Shown: positions 9,401-21,259, numbered from the stretch's first letter. The stretch is 21,855 nucleotides of DNA from Collodictyon triciliatum (GCA_043381765.1 JBHJMP010000191.1:1-21855), one strand, 5' to 3'. A program made the numbers and translations. The notes: a model not told the origin generated them from the letters alone.

Positions 9401-12400
9401 CCCAACATAGCATAGCGCATGGACAGCACTCAGGTAGGGAGAATACTACGTGAGAATTGATAGCAACTATCAGTGACACAAAGTATGCTTTCTAGTAGAC
9501 ATTTCTTTTTTTAAATATATATATATTATCCTAGCATTATCCATGTTTAAAACATGTTATGTTAGCCATGGGTTATCGAAGCAACCATTGTGCGAGTCAC
9601 CTGCCACATCTTCAATGGGCAGTCTCTGTGATTTCTTGGTACCACAAGGGTATATGTATCAGAATCCCTGGAACACAAAGAAAGTATTAATAAAAGTCTT
9701 CAAGGTTCTACTATGTTGGGTTCTGTGCAGTATGAATAGTCCACAATTCTTGTTGTTTTATTTGCATGTATAAAAACTACAGAGTGTTTTAGAATGGCAC
9801 ATAATGATACCCTTTGATTCCAAAAGAGGTTAAGTTGCAGACACCAGGATTACTAATGCCCAGAAGTTTGCAGGTCATCTCATCCACAACCGCATCCATT
9901 CCCCACGGATAGAGATGCCCCATCATCCAAAGTTCGGCTATGTCCACCTGCGTAAAGACAAAATAAAATTAAGGAAAGAAAAAGAAAACTGACGAATCAA
10001 CCGCCGAAAGAAATGTTTTTTTTATTTTATTAAATAGCAGGCAGTAATACGGTGTTCTGTTGCAAAGCAGGCCTATCAACGGTATTGAGCATATGTGTAA
10101 AGTGGCTTGGTCGGAGAGCCTGTATTATACAAATTCATTATTGCTAGGTGAAAAGAGTGAGTGTAAATAAAACAAATTAATTTTTTTTATTTTGAATGAC
10201 AAACCTCGCATACTTGCTTCAGATTCAGAGTGGTCAAATGGGCTATGCATTCTAGTGAACGTATTATGATTCAAATATCCGATAAGAATATTCCGTTTCA
10301 AAAAATGATTGTAGATATCAGATTCTGAATGTTTGTATAAAAGTAAAATAACAACTTTGAGATACATAAATGGACGTCGCACTAACAGGACCATCTGAAA
10401 TTCTACAAATTTAATCAATTGATTGTAAGAATACATATTCAAGACTATACATGTGGATTCGTTTGGTGGCTTATATACAATAAATAATTAATTTTTTATT
10501 TATTTATTTTTTGCAAAAATTGACTAAAAACGACATGTTTCACACACATATTTATGCAAGATACTCCGACATGGCTGGGTAAGATTGAAACGTTTCTTGT
10601 TTTCAACAGTCTGTCTCCTTTATTATCACTGGCCCCACAAATTCGTTGCAGAATATTTGTATGGTAAATTTTTTATAAAAAAAAAGTTTGGCTCATACTT
10701 TATCAAAAGACACGAATGCTATATATTTTTTTCGGTTGTATCTGACTGTTTATAATACCTATCATCAGCGGAACAAAAGTAGCTATCGATTGTGGCCGCT
10801 GTTTGCCCTGTGAACTGCCTCAATAATATGCTTCTTTGCAACTGTGCAAGAAAAAAATATATGCGGTATTTACATATTTTTTATGAGCCAATAAATGATG
10901 AACTGCAAATATCATTCGAATGAATAAGAAATTAAAGTGATAAACGTCCTGTAATAGCGCAGTACCTGCCACTGATAAATGCTATTGTCTTCGCAATGAA
11001 CAAAGACATGACCAACATGTGGTCTCCATATTAGTTTGGTGATGTTACAGGAATGTCCAGCCAGTCTGCTCAGCCTGTTTGTTTCGTTAAAGTGAAATAT
11101 TATGTCTACATTTCATCTGTAAACCAGGAGCTTGGATGACATGGTATGATTACGGACAATTTTGTAATCATTTGGCAGAGGAAAAGAGTGCTCTAAAAAA
11201 TGTATGAGTTCTGGTGCTAATTACTGTAAAATGAATTTCTTACATCACACCCGTCTGTAAGCAAAGGATCGATAGAGTACGGTCCTTGTCGACGATGAAG
11301 ACGCAATCGCTCATTGAATCGCTATCATTATTGCCGAATATTTACAAATATACCAATCAAACACCTAGATCTGCGAATATACAACAAAGTAAGGAATTAC
11401 CATGATTCGGACGCAGGACATGCACCAATGCTGGTGATTTCAGTCTCCAAGGTATGATTCGTGGAGAGCAGCTCCTGGGTTCTTTGGTATTATTGTGACA
11501 TGAAATTAGGCAACTTATTTCGGTTGTGGAAAATCAAGTCATTCAACACTCAATTAATGAGCTGCATTAAAATGCTGATAACTGACATGAAATTCCATAT
11601 GCATATAACTCCGTTCTTGTGTCCGCTAATTATCCAACACATTTTAGATGTATTTGATTTTGAGCAGCACACAGCTGAAACAGGCGATTCTGAGCCACAT
11701 TCGAACCTAGATGTATTGAACGCTCGTGGATTCAACTATATGACTTTCTCTGCAAACAATTATGGGACTCCTCCGTACACAGTCTTTCCGTGTTCCAGAT
11801 GCAAAAGTTTTAAGCTTTGAGATTATTGTTCATTTGATTTACCTCATAGGTTCCGTTCTTTTGCGAACATCATGCAACACAAGAGCACCATTTTCTAAAA
11901 GATAATATGGCAAAACATAACTAGAGTATCTTTAGACTAGCTTGTATTCTAGTTTAATATTCCTAACATATCCAAACCAAGCCCATCTAATTTGTACCGG
12001 ACGGCATCAATTTGAACAACAGAAGATGCTATTCAAAGTTGTGATTGGCAAATGTAACTTTTTTTTGTATCTTTATTTGATGAAGAAAAGTGAGAAAGGA
12101 TTCTTAATTAATTGCATCAAAATGGAGATATTGCATTACAATTATTTACCTGTTGTTTTCGACTGGATTTTATCTTCAGGGAATAATAGAGCCTCTATAT
12201 TAAAAATCAAAAGCGTTATAATAAGAAGGGGGAAAATATTGAAAGCCACACAAACCTTGACACGCAACTTTCTTCATTGTAATTTTTCCAGAGAGGCTCG
12301 AGATTGTGAAACCATTCAAGACATTTGCACTCAAAACAAACCACATGATTCCTTCAGAAAATGCCACTCTTTTCTTGATTTGTATATTGAATTTGTGTTG

Positions 12401-13032
12401 ATTTTTTTTTTGTATTCGAGGCATAATCATTATTTCTTCTCTATCTTTCAATCAAAGACGGAATGGTGAGAAATAGTTCAATAAATAAAGAGATTTCAAC
12501 TCTCACAATCTTGTCTGAAGATTTCACATCCGGAAATTCAATCTTTTCCATTTCTTTTGCTGAAAAAAAGCCGATGAATGAGTAGGATTTTTTTTGGAAT
12601 CATGAAATAAAATTGAATGAGCAAATAGTTCACCTGGTGTAGCAACATTCAGGTCAAGGACGAATAAGTCTCTATTCTAAATTTGCAGTTTATTTTTTAT
12701 TTTTTTTTATAGAGTCACTACCTTTTTGAAACAGTCAAGAATCAGAGGTAAGATTATGTTTTCTAAAATACCTGCAGCCATACTAAAACAAATCCGTCAT
12801 CGAGCATACCTCCCTTTCATGTTGGTTGAATTCAGCCCAAGGGATAATTTTTTCGTTCATCCAAAAATAAAGCATCAACGAAATGTTTCAGATAAAACCA
12901 GATGACTAGCATTCTCTTACCTGAATGGGTGATTTTGAAGGGCAAATAGCCTCAAGGAGGAATCTCCCATCTATAGCAGAGTACAGCTACAAGGGAAATC
13001 ACGTTTTTTTTCTCTATCTCTACCTCTATCTC

Positions 13033-13121
<89 letters not shown>

Positions 13122-15048
13122 ATTCTTTCTTTCTTTCTATTTATTTATTCCCTCATTTATGTATTTATTTATGTCTTTCCCTATTTATGTATTTATTTAT
13201 GTCTTTGTTTCTTTGTTTCTTTGTTTTTCTTTTTCTCTTTCTTTTTTGGAAAGATAACATTGATTATAACAACCATGCAAAATACCTGAACAAAGGTTCT
13301 ATACAATATTAAAATCTGCAGGGTTTTGATATTCTTCTGTAAATCCACAACATCACTATCTGGTAAATTAACGTCGATTGTCACCTATGAAACGAAATGT
13401 GATTTTCATTATTCTTCAAAAGCTTGTAAGCTGCCGATACATATTATTTTTTTAAAAGAAATACACTCATGTTGCTCTCATTTCCCGTAGAGTGGGGTGC
13501 TGGAGTCTGAAAAGCAATTGGAAATGTTAGTCGCGATATACATCATAAGATAGCATGGTATTGTAAATATTACCCCCAAAATCTTATCAGAAAATCTGTG
13601 CACTTTCAAATACGAGCAGGAAGCAGTGGCAATGATGAACTGATGGTGACCTGAGATACAATATAAAATTATTTACAAGAATGCAAAAAAATAAAAGCCT
13701 ATTTTTTTCAAAAAGAATATATTCTTTGGACTGAGAAAAACGCAGAACCTTCTTGTATTAGGCCAGAAGGAAAACAGGCGAATCCTTGGATCCAATCAGA
13801 GTGCTCGTCAATTTTCCTAATTTTCTATTCCACAAGCACGGGATGAATTATTTATTTTTTTTTTAAAAAAAAGAGGACAATAATTTATTGATTTCAGAAT
13901 TATATGGCCTCGTTAAAGTCTTGCAGAACACTTTGTACATAAACACTCTTAATAATGCAAGTCGAGAATACGGATGATTCATTCACTACCTGGAGATATG
14001 ATATATCAATGATGTCGAACGACCCCGACTTTGTGGTACATATTACAAATCTCTGCTTCGAGCCAAGATTCTTCATCAAAAGAGGCCCTGACGGTAAAGT
14101 TAAATAGACACGAGAAAAGAAAACAAGATAGTTTTGAAAATAAACTTGTCGATATCAATGCATTTATGCAGAGTAAAATAAAATTGGAAAACAAAGAACC
14201 ATCGATCATATTCGGGCAACGACGCAAACATCTTCCATCTGCTACATCCCAAACACAAAGAGTGCCATCTTCGGACACTGAGAGGAGTCAATGATGTCAA
14301 TAGTTTACTTGCAAAGTGAACACGAATGTTTATTTAATTATCAACGCTTCAAAGGATATGCGATTCGGCAATGATGAACATATTTCTTACTACGAGATGT
14401 TTTATAGGATTTATTAAAATGGGGAAGTTCGCTGAATTAAACAAGATATTGTGGGATTTCATCTTGGGGAAATGTATGGAATAATAATTGGGTGATGAAG
14501 TTTAAGTATCTCACGGTCTTATATGCTGGTGAATGCAAAAAAAAATAACTGCTGTTACCTGATGCAGCAGCATCTATCCATTCGACTTGGCAGCTTGCAA
14601 TCGAGACAATTCGTGATTGGTGTCCCATCAAATATGCCTGCGTTTCCAACACCTTTGTTTTCATCAGCAAGAATTCAGTTGAATGAATGTTCAATAAAGA
14701 GCACTAAATATTACATCGATATCAGGCCTTTAAGTCTCACTCACAGCAGGCACTGTATCGGGTTCTGCGCTCTGCAAAAGCCTCTGCATGACTATTATTC
14801 CCTCTGCAGTCCCACATAGGACTTTGCCTGATGACCTGGAGTCACATTTTGTTTGCGTTCTTTATGGCTCTCCAATCAAGATGGATAAAAAACAAAGGAA
14901 TGGCTGAGTTAGCTGCCCTGCTTTGAGGATGCTAAAAACACTCTGAGATACCTGGGCCGAAGGCTTACCTGAGATATTCCACACACGTGACCGTCAGCGT
15001 TGGGTTCTCTCCTGTCCAGTGGACGACGGGCATTTGAAGAACGCTCAT
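6449..15048 (-). CDS. WDR7: WDR7 / Rabconnectin-3-beta-like WD40 protein, 42 exons
   Basis: Proteins of this family bind Rabconnectin-3-alpha and regulate V-ATPase assembly on endomembranes. Exons: 15048-14969, 14835-14745, 14637-14559, 14277-14200, 14087-13990, 13824-13749, 13650-13574, 13506-13465, 13384-13286, 12986-12921, 12813-12772, 12676-12634, 12559-12507, 12373-12256, 12194-12150, 11894-11843, 11706-11587, 11481-11401, 11321-11244, 11074-10966, 10841-10759, 10402-10356, 10251-10205, 10119-10051, 9947-9811, 9667-9601, 9445-9238, 9060-8962, 8905-8829, 8745-8723, 8680-8631, 8483-8415, 8254-8223, 8132-8078, 7962-7832, 7748-7731, 7584-7529, 7366-7255, 7086-7018, 6864-6839, 6727-6648, 6558-6449. 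The sum is 3192 nt, or 1063 residues plus stop. N-terminal WD blades include SEDGTLCVWDVADGRC, WIISGHKNGVICIWNF and LIWRPHVGHVFVHCEDNSIY. The family's LLPWG-like helix is LYPWGMD (about residue 605). A helical middle includes RAAMAGDLIAKGFLVF. The C-terminal blades have RLAVGTKEKLVLVYDLKT, GHVDSITCVCFSNDGKHLAS and a VPP motif, ending in VRLLWTSHNTATLM. It is shorter than animal WDR7 (about 1490 aa). Weakest junctions: 12813-12920, 8681-8962 and 11474-11587. Confidence 0.92.
7731..7748 (-). other. 18-nt micro-exon of the WDR7-like gene
   Basis: Six codons (ITEIFH) lie between acceptor TTGGCCAG and donor GTATGA, phase 0 on both sides. They link a helical exon ending in LTKAVKA to RFCNQWGRNVPVVIRA. 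Skipping this exon would keep the frame, so the call rests on splice sites and amphipathic continuity only. Confidence 0.6.
8291..8340 (-). repeat. AGAAATAAGG 10-mer tandem repeat in a WDR7 intron
   Basis: Five perfect copies plus flanking partial units lie in the intron 8255-8414. In the gene's sense the unit is CCTTATTTCT, so this array is pyrimidine-rich upstream of the acceptor of the exon that starts at 8254. It encodes nothing. Confidence 0.9.
13015..13250 (-). repeat. (TTTC)n microsatellite with degenerate TTTA and TTTG extensions
   Basis: About 25 TTTC units, one CATTC interruption, then TTTATTTATG-like and TTTGTTTC units fill the WDR7 intron 12987-13285. In the sense strand of the gene the tract is GAAA, a purine run. 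A plus-strand open frame reads it as repeated SFFL, which is an artefact of the repeat. Confidence 0.92.
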
Positions 15049-15723
15049 GACCGAAGCGCACGCCGTAGATTTTCCACGCTATTCCTCCCGGAATGTCACT
15101 ACAGAAGGTGATGTGCTTTGTGCAGCGTCCGATCTTGTTGATATGCAGGCATCTTCTCAGGCTTTCAGCTTTGCAACGCGGCCGAGTTTTCGATTGATGC
15201 ATCGTGTGCTGTCTGGTGCGTCGGCGGTTTTGGTTAGCGTCTGGATTAGGATTCCACCCTGCACTACCGACTACTATATATGTTCCACATGGGGAAGTCT
15301 AAGCGCTGCTAATTTTCCCAACGGATAGACGAATTTGGCAACTCAATTCATTCCAAAACAGTATTTTTTTTAAAAAAACCAACTTTATCTGGAATACGAA
15401 ACAAGAAATTGGCCACCACACACTCGTCCCTTTGCGTCATCACGACTCATTCGAGTCAACCACCCAACCTGCTCGGCATTTCCTTCCTTTCTTTCTCCAA
15501 TCCCGCAGCAGAATCAACATCATTGTTCTGTCGTGTCTTTGGGATGGTGCGACCATGCGGAAAGAATTGTCGAGTGTGGCAAACCGCTCTTGTCAGTCCT
15601 TGTCTTCTGCTTGCTGCTCGCTGCTTTCACGCTTCTGGTATCTGATTCTGATGTGATTCTGTTTCATGATATATTTTTTTTCTTTGCCATCCCTTCGATT
15701 CTGCTGCCTGGGGCGCTGGTCGG
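15049..15723. promoter_or_regulatory. Divergent 5' region shared by the WDR7-like and cyclase-like genes
   Basis: The two start codons face away from each other across 675 nt, so both promoters and 5' UTRs must fit here unless distant 5' exons exist. The composition is less AT-rich than the introns. A TACTATATATG stretch near 15270-15282 could act as a TATA-like element, but it is a single weak match. Open frames of 60-97 codons cross the region on both strands without recognisable motifs, and I did not annotate them. For the cyclase gene, an in-frame stop at 15643-15645 lies upstream of the chosen ATG. Confidence 0.6.
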
Positions 15724-18700
15724 ATGAATACACCTACCAGCGACGCCGTCGAGGTGATGTCACCACAACGAAAAACACCGCAACTGTCGACAAAGTATGC
15801 TGTGACAAAGCGGCGCGGGGATTTGATGGAGATGGAGATGCGCGAGGTTGTTCACACACCCATGGAGTATCGCTCTGGAGACGATGCTGGCGACGGCCGC
15901 ACAGGAAAGAATGCAAGTGACATCATGTCAGAAACATCTGGACTTTCTGGCATTCTAAAGTCCCTACATGTGGATGAGGCGGTGTTGGAAGACTTCCCCA
16001 AGGGCGAGATTGACCGCCGGAGTCTCCGGTGAGCCTTTCTTTCTTTCTTTTTCTTTTGTTATTTATCTGTTCATCTCTTTGTTCATTTTGCTGGATGATT
16101 CCATACTCAGAGGTGTGATAGTATTAGTACAAAAGGTGTGTCTTTCTGCCTCAAATTATCTCCTCAACTTCAACACTTTTTATATTCGCAGATTTGTTGA
16201 TGAGGAGCTTGAAAAAGAATATCAGATCTATTCAGCCTGGAGTTATTCGAAACCTTCGGCGCTGATTTCCTTGATGTGCTTCGTCTTTTCTCTGCTTCAA
16301 ATTGCGAGATTGTAATAATCAAACATTCTCTCGATTCAAGTGCATATCAATGTCGTTTGATGACTCAACTAACATAACTTGTGACAAACATGATATATAC
16401 TGACTTGTTCCCCAACTTCTATATCTGTCTGGAATATCTCCCGAAGCATAGAAGCACGCGCCTTAGTGGCACTTTTCTTTGCCCTTATCGCGCTTTATGC
16501 CTTTTTCGCATTCACAATTTTTTGCCTCATCCGATACTTAATCAGGAAAAAAGAGAATCAGCAAGCATGCTCAAAGTAAACAATATTCGACAAAAATCAT
16601 GACCTCTTAGAATTATCTGTCCAAAAATCAAATGAGACATTTGTTGTACTGTTTATTCACTTCTTTTGGAACAATAAATCAGGTCATATTCCGTCATGCA
16701 TACTCTTACGTACTTTCATTTTGTTACGTGCTTATCGTTGATAACTCTGGTATATCCCAATCGAAATCTCGGAGAGATGCAGTTTGCCGTAGTGGTAATA
16801 AATAATCAAGAAAAAAAAAGTGACATTCTGCATTAAATTTTATTTTTCCAATTCGTCATATTTTATAAATGCGTCAGAAATTAAAGTCTAAAATGATTTT
16901 TTCGACTCCACCCAGGCGATGACGGTAATTGTGCCATCAGGCTTCTCGAGGCAGCTCTATGTGACCATATACGCTAATTTACTTCCATTTGTTTTGCTGA
17001 GCATATCGACAAATTTTAACTTTGCCTTGATATACCGATGCATGACTCCATTTACCTGCCTTTCAATCCTGTGCATCACAACATTTCGAACTATGGAGCT
17101 CCAGAGAAAGCAGTAAGTATTCCTACATGCAATCTGGCAAAGAGGACTAAAATGAAACAGTAATATCTAAGATGGTATCCACTACATTTCTGCAGCTCGT
17201 TTTATTCAAGAAAAAAGCTGATTCGGATTGAGGAGCACATTTCAAGGGCCAGAAATCAAACCAACTTTCTGCTGTCGAATCTTTATCCTGTGTAAACAAA
17301 TCACAAAATACATATTGACTTCACCTATTCTGATGGATTCCCTAAAGATACAACCGCTCCAAATCACTCAAAAAATTTCATAAAATATAGGCCAGTGATG
17401 AAATCAATGCTTGAAAATACCTCAGTAGATCCCTTTTACCAGAAGTTTAACTGCTCTGTCATGTGTGTGCTTGTTGACCTCTTTAAAGAACCCAATCAAA
17501 ATGAGAAGGCTGTGAGGGATGACATTGAACTGATTCATAGGTATCTGGGATTTTTTCAATTTTTCATGTTCCATCGTAAAAATGTGATAAAATAAACAAA
17601 TAAATAAATACCAATAGGATTATATCCAAAGCCACAAGCAGGTATTTTATTTTTAAAAAATCGAATATATTGCAAATGCCACCCAAGAAATTCTGATAAA
17701 CTTGCTTCAGCAGAAACGGAATCCATAGAATAAAGACGGCAGGTTACTCATCAATTTCATTCCATTTTATTGAACTTCAATTCTAGTCATATACGTACTT
17801 GCTTTGTGTATAGCGTATGCTTATAATTCATTTTATACATAGGTATCTGTATGACGGTAATCAGCCATAATTTGCAGCATTTTTTTTAATATTCAACGCA
17901 TGCTATGTTGATATATTGAACACATAGGCACATATCTCAATTATCCAATATTTTATTAGTTCGTATGTGGGCTTTTTGACGAAGAGACTGTCAACTTGAT
18001 TGATTGTGCATATCTGATTATAAAGGAGTGTTTACGAATCCGGCCAGCAAATGTAAGATTATTTTTAAAAGCTTTTGAAATGGAGAGAAAATAATAAATA
18101 CCTACCCAAAGCTAAGCGTCAAAGTTGGGATTGGCAGCGGACTTGTTATTGGCGGCATGGTTGCATCTTCAAAGAAACATTTTGACGTAATTGGTGAAGG
18201 TATGATTATTTTTCTTTAATTAGCGTACCCAGAAAAAAAAACCATCGTGATTTTTTTTCACGCTGATTGTTAAATTATTCATCAATTTTTTTTCGCTCTC
18301 ATAGGCTGTGACAAAGCTATGAAATCGATTGATTGCGCCGGTGATTGGGAGATTGTAGTCGACAGAGAGACAAAGGACAAATGGGCGGCAGTAATTTCCG
18401 ACGACGTAAAAAAAAAGCATCATAAGATTGAATTCAATCATTTACGTGTAATGATACTGACTCAATCCTTTTCAACTACAGCTATACCTCAAATGTGGGA
18501 CAAATGAGATTGTTTCATTCCATAACGAGTTGGATAGATGGCTGTTCAACTACGAAAAGAGAGATGATACTCTATCCCAGCAAATCTTATCCAATTTGAA
18601 CAAGCCCAACCAAATACAAGATGCCAATCGATACGAAGCGATGAACCAGACGATGGAGGTACACTATTTCTTTTCTTTCAATAATGGAGCTACCAGAACT

Positions 18701-21259
18701 TTATTTAGTTATAATCTATTTATTCTAACAGGAAAAAACAGACACGATTACCCCTTTCTCTCAAGTACGCAATAAAAGAGAGGCAAAGTCTCCATTCGTT
18801 GCATATTTTAGATTCAGTGATACGAATGAAGAGGTTGAATTCCAATTGGGATTACGAACTGAGAGAAACAAGAGGATTCTTCAGTAATTATTTCTTTAGC
18901 AAACACTATTTTATCTAAAATTTTCTTATTAGCCCTTAATGTCTTTACTTGTCCATAGAATGCAGATTGCTGTTATGGTTATCTGCTGTATCATGTTCGG
19001 TTACATAGACTATGTCATAATACATGAATGCTACCAATATGAGAATTCTACCAGTATCGTTTTATTCATTCGCTACTACGTGCTGAGCCCGGTTTTTGCA
19101 ATGTTCCTTATGGCTGCAATATTGTCGAAAGTCTCCAAGTATCCCAACAAGATGAATATGGATATTTGGAAAGTACATTATATTTTGGTGTCTATCTATG
19201 GTTTATTTTCACTTCTCCGGTTGTCATTTATAATCGGTAATCTTCAGTTGCACTGCAGAATGGAATGGATCAATTTTGTTTTTCTTTTCTCTGAGATCTA
19301 TGACATTGGAATTATCTTTGTTGCTTGTGTTACTATCACCCCCATCCTGGTATTTTATCAGTTCGCTCTGTGGGGTTTCTATCTATCTTGGCTTTTTGTC
19401 GCCCACAACCAGGACGTCGGGTATGGTTCATTTTCAATTAATTGAGTTGATGTTTTAAAATGTTTTTTTTATTTATTTTGCAACCCACTCACGTAAAATT
19501 ATATTTTAGGCTAGATGATAAGGATGTCATGTTCTCCATTTTGTCGATTATCGTTTTCTCCTTGCTATTTTTTATGATGTTTATTCTTCTCCGAGAATTT
19601 TCTGCGAGAAGTGAATTTCTAGATAAAAAGATACTGACAAAGGTGATTTATTTATTTGAAAATGTTGTTATTCATACAAAATAATGATTTCTTGAAATAA
19701 CATTGTTACACGATAGGTCGATTTTGCTTGACAAACTCTATATATCTAGGGCGTTCACATCTTGACTGAAGAAAGTGAAGCAAGCGAAAATGCCTTGATA
19801 ACAACACTAAATGACAAACTTTTCAAAGATTTAAAGAATAGCAGATTTTCTACTGTGCAAAATATCCAAAAGTTCCCTATGATAATGATAGAAATCGAGT
19901 ATTCCAGAACATTCTTCAAAGAAGTTTATGCACACTCCAGCTTTTTCAAAATATCCGGTGAATTTCATTTTAAAACTCGCAAAACAAAACCAAAAAAAAA
20001 ACCTTTGTTACATCACAAGTAAAATAAGCCGTTTGAGAAAAACAGAAACCAACGAACACTATTTTGATTTTCTTTCTATCCATTTAAGACCTCATCAAAT
20101 CAATCGAGGAGACTTGCCAAACTTATGAAATGGAGATCATCAAAACGACAAGTTCTATTTTGATGGTAATTTTATTATTTTTCATATCCACTTTACAACA
20201 TATCTTGAGGCCCAACTCGAAATTTCTTTGTTTCTGGCATTACTCAATAAAATCCGAATTGGTTTTCAAAACTGTTGTTTATGTATTCCTAGATTTCTCC
20301 AAAGTCGAGTAACCAAACTGGGGTGTTGCATCTAACAAAGCTTATGGAGCAAACCATGCAGTTTGCATTCAAAGTAAGAACTCGCGTTCTATCATTTAGA
20401 GAAATGTTTGTTTTCTTTTTCTATCATGTTAAAAAAAGATAATCTCTTGCCAAAAAAAAAAGATTGATGTTGATTAATTTCACAATTTTTTATCTTATGG
20501 GAAATAGTTGAATTCAAATCTTTATTCTGCAAGCCACGGAGAGCTGAAGGGTAGTGTGGAAGCTAAAGTATCTGTTGATATCGGAGACTTTAGCTATGGT
20601 ATCATCGGTACGTGAGCTTTGGATGCTAATCGTGATGCCAGATGTAGAAATCTTTGAATCACGTCTGTTTCGAAAAAAAATGTCGAAGCTCATCACATTC
20701 ATCAATATGCATAGGCAAGCGCCCTTTCATATACGATTGCTATGGGAAGACTGGTAAGTTAATTCACATGAAAAGCACACTCTGTCTTGTTTCTATTCGG
20801 CACAGTCGAATTCTGAAATCTATGCATTCTGAATAGTGACGACGCTGATGCAAATATCCAAGCACGCCTTGGCTGGGGATGTAGTGGTACGAAGTTTATT
20901 CTCTTATTTTGTTATTTTAGGTTATTTCTTGATTTTTTTATTGTTATTATTATTTTATTATTTTTTTTTTTGGAAAATAGGTATCTGCCAACGCATTTGG
21001 AGTGTTGAGAGCGTGCCGGTTTATCGAGTTTGAGTTTTTCAAAACAACGCCAGACTTTCACAACCACGACGGAGGCATGAAGCTCTATCGCGCATTTGAA
21101 AAAGCAGATGTGTGGGATATGTTTTGCAAGCATATTGACTGGATGGATGAAAAGGACATGAAGTACAATATCGGAGACGGATTCGCTGATTTCGAGTATG
21201 CTGATGCAGATGCCGTCCAAAGCATCGACGCTGTCGTCTTGACGCATGAGCGTGAATGA
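15724..21259 (+). CDS. Membrane adenylyl-cyclase-like protein (6TM-C1-6TM-C2), active site partly degenerate, 24 exons
   Basis: Exons: 15724-16028, 16192-16311, 16447-16575, 16683-16794, 16916-17112, 17196-17291, 17391-17540, 17618-17641, 17714-17742, 17843-17856, 17960-18052, 18112-18199, 18305-18447, 18482-18658, 18732-18883, 18959-19420, 19510-19642, 19750-19957, 20089-20165, 20293-20373, 20508-20607, 20715-20753, 20837-20886, 20981-21259. The sum is 3258 nt, or 1085 residues plus TGA. Layout: cytosolic N-terminus (1-120), about six helices (124-285), a cyclase-transducer-like linker NQTNFLLSNLYP (about 307-318), C1 (about 335-480), a C1b-like linker, about six more helices (613-790), and C2 (about 840-1000). 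C1 keeps a metal-site Asp in VLVDLF (D349), Lys in RIKTAG (K385), the VGIGSGLVIGGMVASS loop and HFDVIGE (D448). The second metal Asp is Ile389. C2 keeps Lys896 and Asp971 (IYDCYGKTV), but the transition-state Asn and Arg positions are Thr978 and Gln982. Family enzymes make cAMP from ATP at the C1/C2 interface. Catalysis here is doubtful; a receptor or pseudo-enzyme role is possible. Confidence 0.9.
17843..17856 (+). other. 14-nt micro-exon completing the cyclase KTxG(D) motif
   Basis: This micro-exon lies between ACATAG and GTAATC. It supplies the last two bases of a Gly codon plus Ile-Cys-Met-Thr. Only with it do the phase-1 exon before and the phase-0 exon after come into one frame. The joined sequence IKTAGICMTFVCGL then matches the family pattern KIKTIGDxYMxxSGL residue for residue, except that the metal-binding Asp is Ile. 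Confidence 0.85.
18448..18481 (+). other. 34-nt intron in the cyclase-like gene
   Basis: A GTAATG donor and a CAACTACAG acceptor enclose 34 nt. Without removal the frame stops soon after, at a TGA at 18505-18507. With removal it continues for 59 codons into the next well-supported exon. This is the shortest intron in the window. Confidence 0.75.

Noticed and set aside
12925-13257. Plus-strand frame with repeated SFFL
   Set aside because: It is a read-through of the (TTTC)n microsatellite in a WDR7 intron.
15049-15655. Several 60-98 codon frames on both strands upstream of the cyclase gene
   Set aside because: They overlap one another, have no domain-like features, and fall in the shared promoter region.
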